Made by a program: the position numbers and the translations under genes. Positions 5,106 to 5,694 of a stretch of 5,694 bases of DNA are shown one piece after another; position 1 is the stretch's first letter, and each line of letters opens with the position of its first letter. The stretch comes from Bdellovibrio sp. CG10_big_fil_rev_8_21_14_0_10_47_8 (GTDB taxonomy: Bacteria > Bdellovibrionota > Bdellovibrionia > Bdellovibrionales > Bdellovibrionaceae). Under the pieces are notes generated by a model. It was not told where the DNA came from, did no database searches, and saw nothing but the letters and a program-made list of their open reading frames with translations. The stretch is from positions 12,041 through 17,734 of the forward strand of contig PEZR01000168.1 of the NCBI GenBank assembly GCA_002773975.1, read 5' to 3'.

Positions 5106-5694
5106 ACTCCGCTCGGCCTTGCGATTCCAGCTTTTCACTTTGGCCATCAGAGCGAGACCGCCAACAACTCGGTTCCGCGGGTTTTAATTTTGGGCGGTGT
5201 TCACGGCGATGAAATTGAGGGCGTAATCGCCGCGCAAGGATTACTTCAAAACTTTCTTCAAAACTTTCCCTATGCTCTGGACCTGACCCTAGTTCCTCAG
5301 TTTAACTTGGAAGGTGTTTTGCATCGAACTCGCACCAACTCTCGGGGTATTGATTTGAATCGAAACTTGGCCACCAAAGACTGGTCTCCGGAGATTAAGA
5401 CCCCCAGATACAATCCTGGCCCCTTTGCCGGGAGCGAGCCTGAAAACCAGGCCTTGACCCGTTTTATCGAGGGCCGAATGCCTCATTTGATTTTAAGCCT
5501 GCATTCTTGGCATCCTGTTTTAAACGTCAACGGCAACTGCCAGGCCGAAGCCGAGTGTTTGGCAAAATGGACTGGTTACCGAATTGACGCCGAGATTGGC
5601 TACCCCACTCCCGGCTGCCTGGGAACCTTTGCGGGACTTGAGCGAACATCTCCCACACTGACCTATGAGATCGAACGGGGTTTGTCGCCAGAAA
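5082..5694 (+). CDS. mpaA: Murein peptide amidase A-like M14 zinc carboxypeptidase (3' truncated by window)
   Basis: The frame is open from ATG 5082 to the window edge, 204 residues without a stop. Zinc ligands of the M14 family are visible: H41 and E44 in GGVHGDEIEG, and H141 in SLHSW. The DLNRN motif at 91-95 supplies substrate-binding Asn/Arg, SEPENQAL at 118-125 is family-typical, and E196 in TYEIERG is the likely catalytic base, so the active site is essentially complete. The order of motifs, the N-terminal G-x-x-x-x-G start, and the GYPTPGCLG stretch at 173-181 match my recollection of E. coli MpaA, which cuts the gamma-D-Glu to meso-DAP bond of murein tripeptide in the cytoplasm. No signal peptide is seen, which fits a cytoplasmic enzyme. 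It is divergent from lysA with a 28-base gap. MpaA would release free DAP and LysA would use it. A related M14 peptidase with another substrate is the main alternative. Confidence 0.88.
   Translation, partial: MTTFLFGQTPLGLAIPAFHFGHQSETANNSVPRVLILGGVHGDEIEGVIAAQGLLQNFLQNFPYALDLTLVPQFNLEGVLHRTRTNSRGIDLNRNLATKDWSPEIKTPRYNPGPFAGSEPENQALTRFIEGRMPHLILSLHSWHPVLNVNGNCQAEAECLAKWTGYRIDAEIGYPTPGCLGTFAGLERTSPTLTYEIERGLSPE

Noticed and set aside
5289..5486. Short open frame on the minus strand opposite mpaA
   Set aside because: It lies entirely within the mpaA reading frame that contains zinc-ligand and DLNRN motifs, and has no features of its own.

Overview
The window carries six protein genes on both strands, about half GC and tightly packed, and looks like bacterial core chromosome. 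I see no insertion sequence, prophage, CRISPR array, tRNA or rRNA. The protein set, the base composition and the murein/lysine gene pair suggest a Gram-negative bacterium that makes or consumes meso-diaminopimelate. A Bdellovibrio-like (Bdellovibrionota) source is my best guess, but it is inferred from general impression and not from a search.

Layout: (1) bases 1-672, + strand, hold the C-terminal catalytic half of a sensor histidine kinase whose N-terminus lies outside the window. (2) 628-1845, - strand, is a major facilitator transporter that converges on the kinase, with a 45-base overlap of the two 3' ends. (3) 1917-2585, + strand, is a small unrecognised integral membrane protein, divergent from the transporter; a 16-base palindrome lies between them over plausible -35 boxes for both. 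(4) 2554-3609, + strand, is an IMP dehydrogenase/GMP reductase family enzyme without CBS domains, overlapping the membrane-protein gene by 32 bases and with its own Shine-Dalgarno. (5) 3610-3844 is a 235-base intergenic stretch with a strong intrinsic terminator and a possible small-RNA unit. (6) 3845-5053, - strand, is lysA, diaminopimelate decarboxylase. (7) 5082 to the window edge, + strand, is an mpaA-type murein peptide amidase, cut off by the edge and divergent from lysA with a 28-base gap.

The most coherent biology is the lysA/mpaA pair. By family knowledge MpaA frees meso-DAP from murein tripeptide in the cytoplasm and LysA decarboxylates meso-DAP to lysine, so the product of one is the substrate of the other. 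In a bacterium that takes up murein fragments (its own or, if this is a predator, its prey's) this would be a short murein-to-lysine salvage route. The second point of interest is the guanine-nucleotide enzyme, which mixes IMP dehydrogenase and GMP reductase sequence features. No obviously new multi-gene defence or mobile system is visible.
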